7,582 nucleotides of DNA from an uncultured Phycisphaerales bacterium. Its GTDB lineage: Bacteria; Planctomycetota; Phycisphaerae; Phycisphaerales; SM1A02. The notes under the pieces were generated by a model. It did not search any database. It was not told where the DNA came from and saw nothing but the letters and a program-made list of their open reading frames with translations. The stretch spans positions 1-7,582 of the forward strand of contig CAMPIL010000174.1 of assembly GCA_946886375.1 (NCBI GenBank), given 5' to 3'. Shown one piece after another: positions 5,237 to 7,582 of the stretch. Both the position numbers and the translations under genes were made by a program. Positions within the stretch are counted from its first letter, which is position 1, and every line of letters starts with the position of its first letter.

Positions 5237-7582
5237 CCGTCGTTGGGCTGCAGGCCGCCCAGTTGACGAATCTGCTGCTCGTTCAGCGTGGCGCGAAGCC
5301 TGGCCAAGGCCTTATCGTTGAGATCATTGCGATCGAACTCGATCTTTTCGCGGGTGCGAATCTGCTGCTGAATCGCCTGCCAGTCGCGGTTCTGGGGCGG
5401 GCCGCTGAAATCGGGCATCGCCGATTCCAAGTCGACAAGTTGATCGCAGAATTGCTCGTACTGGCCCCGGAATTCGATCGCGATTTCCTGAATCTGGGTG
5501 CGCTGCTGCTCGGAGAGGTCCGGCAGGTTCATGGCGGCGCTCAGGTGCGGCTCAGCCGAGCGCGAGTCCTGAAACACGCTGGGGAAGGCCTTTTCGTTGT
5601 ACGCGCGGCGAAGCGCGTGCGCCTCGGCGGGCCCAAGCGCGCCCATGAGTTTTTCCAGCGAGGATTTATTCAGCGCTGTGACGGCGTGGCGCGCATCGGC
5701 GGCGGCTTTGCCTTCGGTTTCCATCATGGTCCGCATGGTGTCGTTGAACTCGAAGGTGCGCGTTTCGCGGCTGGCTTCGATGCGCGTGGCCTGGGCCATC
5801 ATCTTGTCGCGCGCTGCCTGCATGCGCATGGCCGCTTCATACATGCCTTGGAATGCGGCGACCGCAGCCTTCTCATATTCCTTCAGCGCGGCGTCAAACG
5901 CAGCGGCGTCAGGAGGCGTGATCTTGAGCGACGTTACGACCGCGGCGAGATCGACGTTCGCTTCGCCGGATTCGCCGAGGCCGGCAAACCGCATCCCCCC
6001 GCGGCCTGCTCCGCGCCCGTTGACGCGCACCTCGCGTGCTCCGCCGGCGCGGCCGGCGAACATCATGCCCGGGCCGCCGGACCCGGCGCGGCCGTACACG
6101 GCCCGCAGCCGCGCCGCCTGCAGCCGTTGAATCATCGCGGACTGCTCATCGCCGATGGCGATTTCAATATCGCTGAACAACTGCTGATCCAGCGCGAGCG
6201 CCGCCGTGAGCGCCTTCTTGCGCAGGGCGTACAGTTCATCAATGGCCTGCGCCGTGGGCGGCGTGACCTGACCTGCGCGGGGGTCCATCGCCCACAACTT
6301 GGATTGCGCCTGCTTGATCGCGGCGAACTGGTCGTGCTCCAGCGCCTGGAACTTCTCCATGTAATCATCGTGCAGGCTGCTGAGAATCGTTTTCTCTTCC
6401 TGCGCGAGTGTAAGGGTCTCGGCGTACCGCTCAACGTCATGCTTGGTGATCGGCCCGGGCAGGAATGGGTCGGTTTCAACCTCGGAATTGTCCAATGCCG
6501 GCCGGCCAGCGCGGGCAACCACTGAAAATGCTCCCGCCCCGCCGGGACCGCCCACGGCCACGACCGAGATTTCCTCGGATTCGGCTGTTTCCTTGCCGCC
6601 ATCGGCGACGCGCTTCTCCAATCGCTCAACCAGTTCCGGCGGCAGGGCGGCGCGAAGGTTGCTGACGAAACTCTCATTCAGTTTCGACCGCCTGTCGCGC
6701 AACTCGCCGAGTTGCTCATCGAATTTCCGCCGGCTGTCCTGGTCAAAATCAAAGAACGTCTGCGCCTTGCGATTGCCGTCGATCAGGTCCATCATCTGGT
6801 CGGCGATTCGGTCGAGACTGGCCTGGTACTCGCCGGCCATCGCCGCGATGGAGGCCCGCTGATCGTCGCTGAGTTCCTTGAACTTCAGCGCGACGTCGAA
6901 GGCGCGCGCGGTCGTTCCGCCGCCGGAACCGATTTCCGGATACGCGCGCTGATGAAACGTGTCACGCAGCGCGCGGGCGTGGTCCTCGGCGAGGCCGGGC
7001 GTCAAAGCGCGCAGCGTGCGGCGATTCAGGTCGCTCAAATCCGCGGTCTTGCCGGCGAGTTTGCGCTGAATGTCGCCCATGACGGTGCGGAAGGCCTGGA
7101 ACATCTGGCCGCGTCGCTCCGGGTCGCGCATGGCGTCTTCGGACAGGCCTTGAGCGCGCATCTGGTCCAGCGCTTCGGTCATCATGCTGATGGTGGCGTC
7201 ATACAGTTTGCGCGCCCCGCCGGTCAGCGTGGATTCGTACTGCGAGAGCGCCGGGTCAATCGCCTGCTTCTCCTGGTCTGTCAGGTTCAGGTCGGCCAGA
7301 AGTTCGCTGAGATCAATCTGGGCCGCGGGATTGAGAAACGCGGTCATGCGGCTCAATCCACTGCGATAGCGCACGCGCTCGCGAGCCATGCGCACCGGCG
7401 TCATGCGAGGAGCTTGATCCTCAGCAAGCACCGTCTGCATCTGGTCGAACAGGCGATTGTCCACGGCCTTGATCTTGTTCTGAATGTCCTCCAGCGCCCG
7501 GAGCGCCTTCTGGGCGGCATCGCGGTCCATCAGCATGCCCATGCCGCCCAGAAGGCGCTCCGGGCGCTGGAGGACATTCAGA
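5224..7582 (-). CDS. Second exported-type helical protein with duplicated LTXXQ-like units, 5' end missing
   Basis: At least 772 residues are present from the first Met (7542), and the frame is open to the edge. Alignment with the 854-residue neighbour suggests about 99 N-terminal residues, including the signal peptide, are missing. The layout matches the neighbour. Copy A (up to about residue 313 from that Met) has LNLTDQE and FKELSDDQR; copy B (about 362-764) has LTLAQEE, LKITPPD and LPDLSEQQR, ending in QIRQLGGL where the neighbour has HIRRLGGL. A Gly/Ala-rich linker (331-347) joins the copies. A Gly/Arg-rich insert (485-527, with GRGAGRGGMR) sits in a loop of copy B. The only cysteine (699) aligns with Cys773 of the neighbour. 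Bases beyond 7541 belong to a fold-back inverted repeat and may not be genuine, so the residues before Met 7542 should be disregarded. Function is unknown. Confidence 0.82.
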   Translation of the reverse strand, partial: LNVLQRPERLLGGMGMLMDRDAAQKALRALEDIQNKIKAVDNRLFDQMQTVLAEDQAPRMTPVRMARERVRYRSGLSRMTAFLNPAAQIDLSELLADLNLTDQEKQAIDPALSQYESTLTGGARKLYDATISMMTEALDQMRAQGLSEDAMRDPERRGQMFQAFRTVMGDIQRKLAGKTADLSDLNRRTLRALTPGLAEDHARALRDTFHQRAYPEIGSGGGTTARAFDVALKFKELSDDQRASIAAMAGEYQASLDRIADQMMDLIDGNRKAQTFFDFDQDSRRKFDEQLGELRDRRSKLNESFVSNLRAALPPELVERLEKRVADGGKETAESEEISVVAVGGPGGAGAFSVVARAGRPALDNSEVETDPFLPGPITKHDVERYAETLTLAQEEKTILSSLHDDYMEKFQALEHDQFAAIKQAQSKLWAMDPRAGQVTPPTAQAIDELYALRKKALTAALALDQQLFSDIEIAIGDEQSAMIQRLQAARLRAVYGRAGSGGPGMMFAGRAGGAREVRVNGRGAGRGGMRFAGLGESGEANVDLAAVVTSLKITPPDAAAFDAALKEYEKAAVAAFQGMYEAAMRMQAARDKMMAQATRIEASRETRTFEFNDTMRTMMETEGKAAADARHAVTALNKSSLEKLMGALGPAEAHALRRAYNEKAFPSVFQDSRSAEPHLSAAMNLPDLSEQQRTQIQEIAIEFRGQYEQFCDQLVDLESAMPDFSGPPQNRDWQAIQQQIRTREKIEFDRNDLNDKALARLRATLNEQQIRQLGGLQPNDGKNG
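7479..7582. repeat. 42-bp perfect inverted repeat at the right edge, probable fold-back artefact
   Basis: Bases 7479-7520 and 7541-7582 are exact reverse complements over 42 bp, separated by 20 bases (7521-7540). The plus strand of the right arm re-encodes AAQKALRALEDIQ, the same peptide the gene encodes on the minus strand in the left arm. The right arm ends exactly at the window end. A natural long palindrome inside a coding region is unlikely, so a chimeric fold-back read or assembly-graph end is the simplest explanation. Confidence 0.9.

Noticed and set aside
5095..6525. A 476-codon open frame on the plus strand
   Set aside because: It lies antisense to the second helical-protein gene, whose sense frame shows clear homology to its neighbour. 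Long antisense frames are common opposite GC-rich genes with few stop-like codons, and the translation shows no domain or signal.
7541..7582. Codons upstream of Met 7542 giving ...RPERLLGGMG
   Set aside because: These codons are the reverse complement of a downstream part of the same gene and so are probably an artefact, although the GGM resemblance to the neighbour is tempting.

Overview
The window looks like a fragment of a GC-rich genome (about 60% G+C by eye) from a planctomycete-like bacterium, probably class Phycisphaerae. This is an inference from gene content. The clues are a DUF1573-type lipoprotein, large secreted alpha-helical proteins with LTXXQ-like motifs, a secreted protein starting with a Cys-Arg-Tyr-Glu-Val-Thr stretch after its signal peptide, and start codons without a clear Shine-Dalgarno sequence. 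There are no rRNA, tRNA, CRISPR, insertion-sequence or phage signatures.

Layout from left to right. (1) The left edge holds the first codons of a secreted protein on the minus strand; its start codon is unresolved. (2) About 400 bases follow without a convincing gene, containing one perfect 10-bp inverted repeat downstream of the next gene. (3) A minus-strand DUF1573 lipoprotein occupies 544-1665. (4) Divergent from it is a class I SAM-dependent methyltransferase on the plus strand, most likely starting at 1763. The roughly 97 bases between the two starts carry a perfect palindrome and three copies of CCATACG. (5) Convergent with the methyltransferase, separated by only 30 bases, is a minus-strand gene for an 854-residue exported helical protein. 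(6) Upstream of it on the same strand, after a 149-base gap, is a second gene of the same family that runs off the right edge.

The two big genes are paralogues, and each is internally duplicated. Each half can be read as three helical-hairpin units with LTXXQ-like motifs, as in Spy/CpxP-type periplasmic proteins, so a complete protein would have six units. This is the most interesting biology here: an apparently uncharacterised, exported, multi-hairpin family, possibly expressed from one operon. Its function cannot be read from the sequence.

A technical caution applies to the right edge. The last 42 bases are the exact reverse complement of 7479-7520, across a 20-base spacer. This looks like a fold-back assembly or amplification artefact, so sequence beyond about 7541 should not be trusted as the real upstream part of the last gene.
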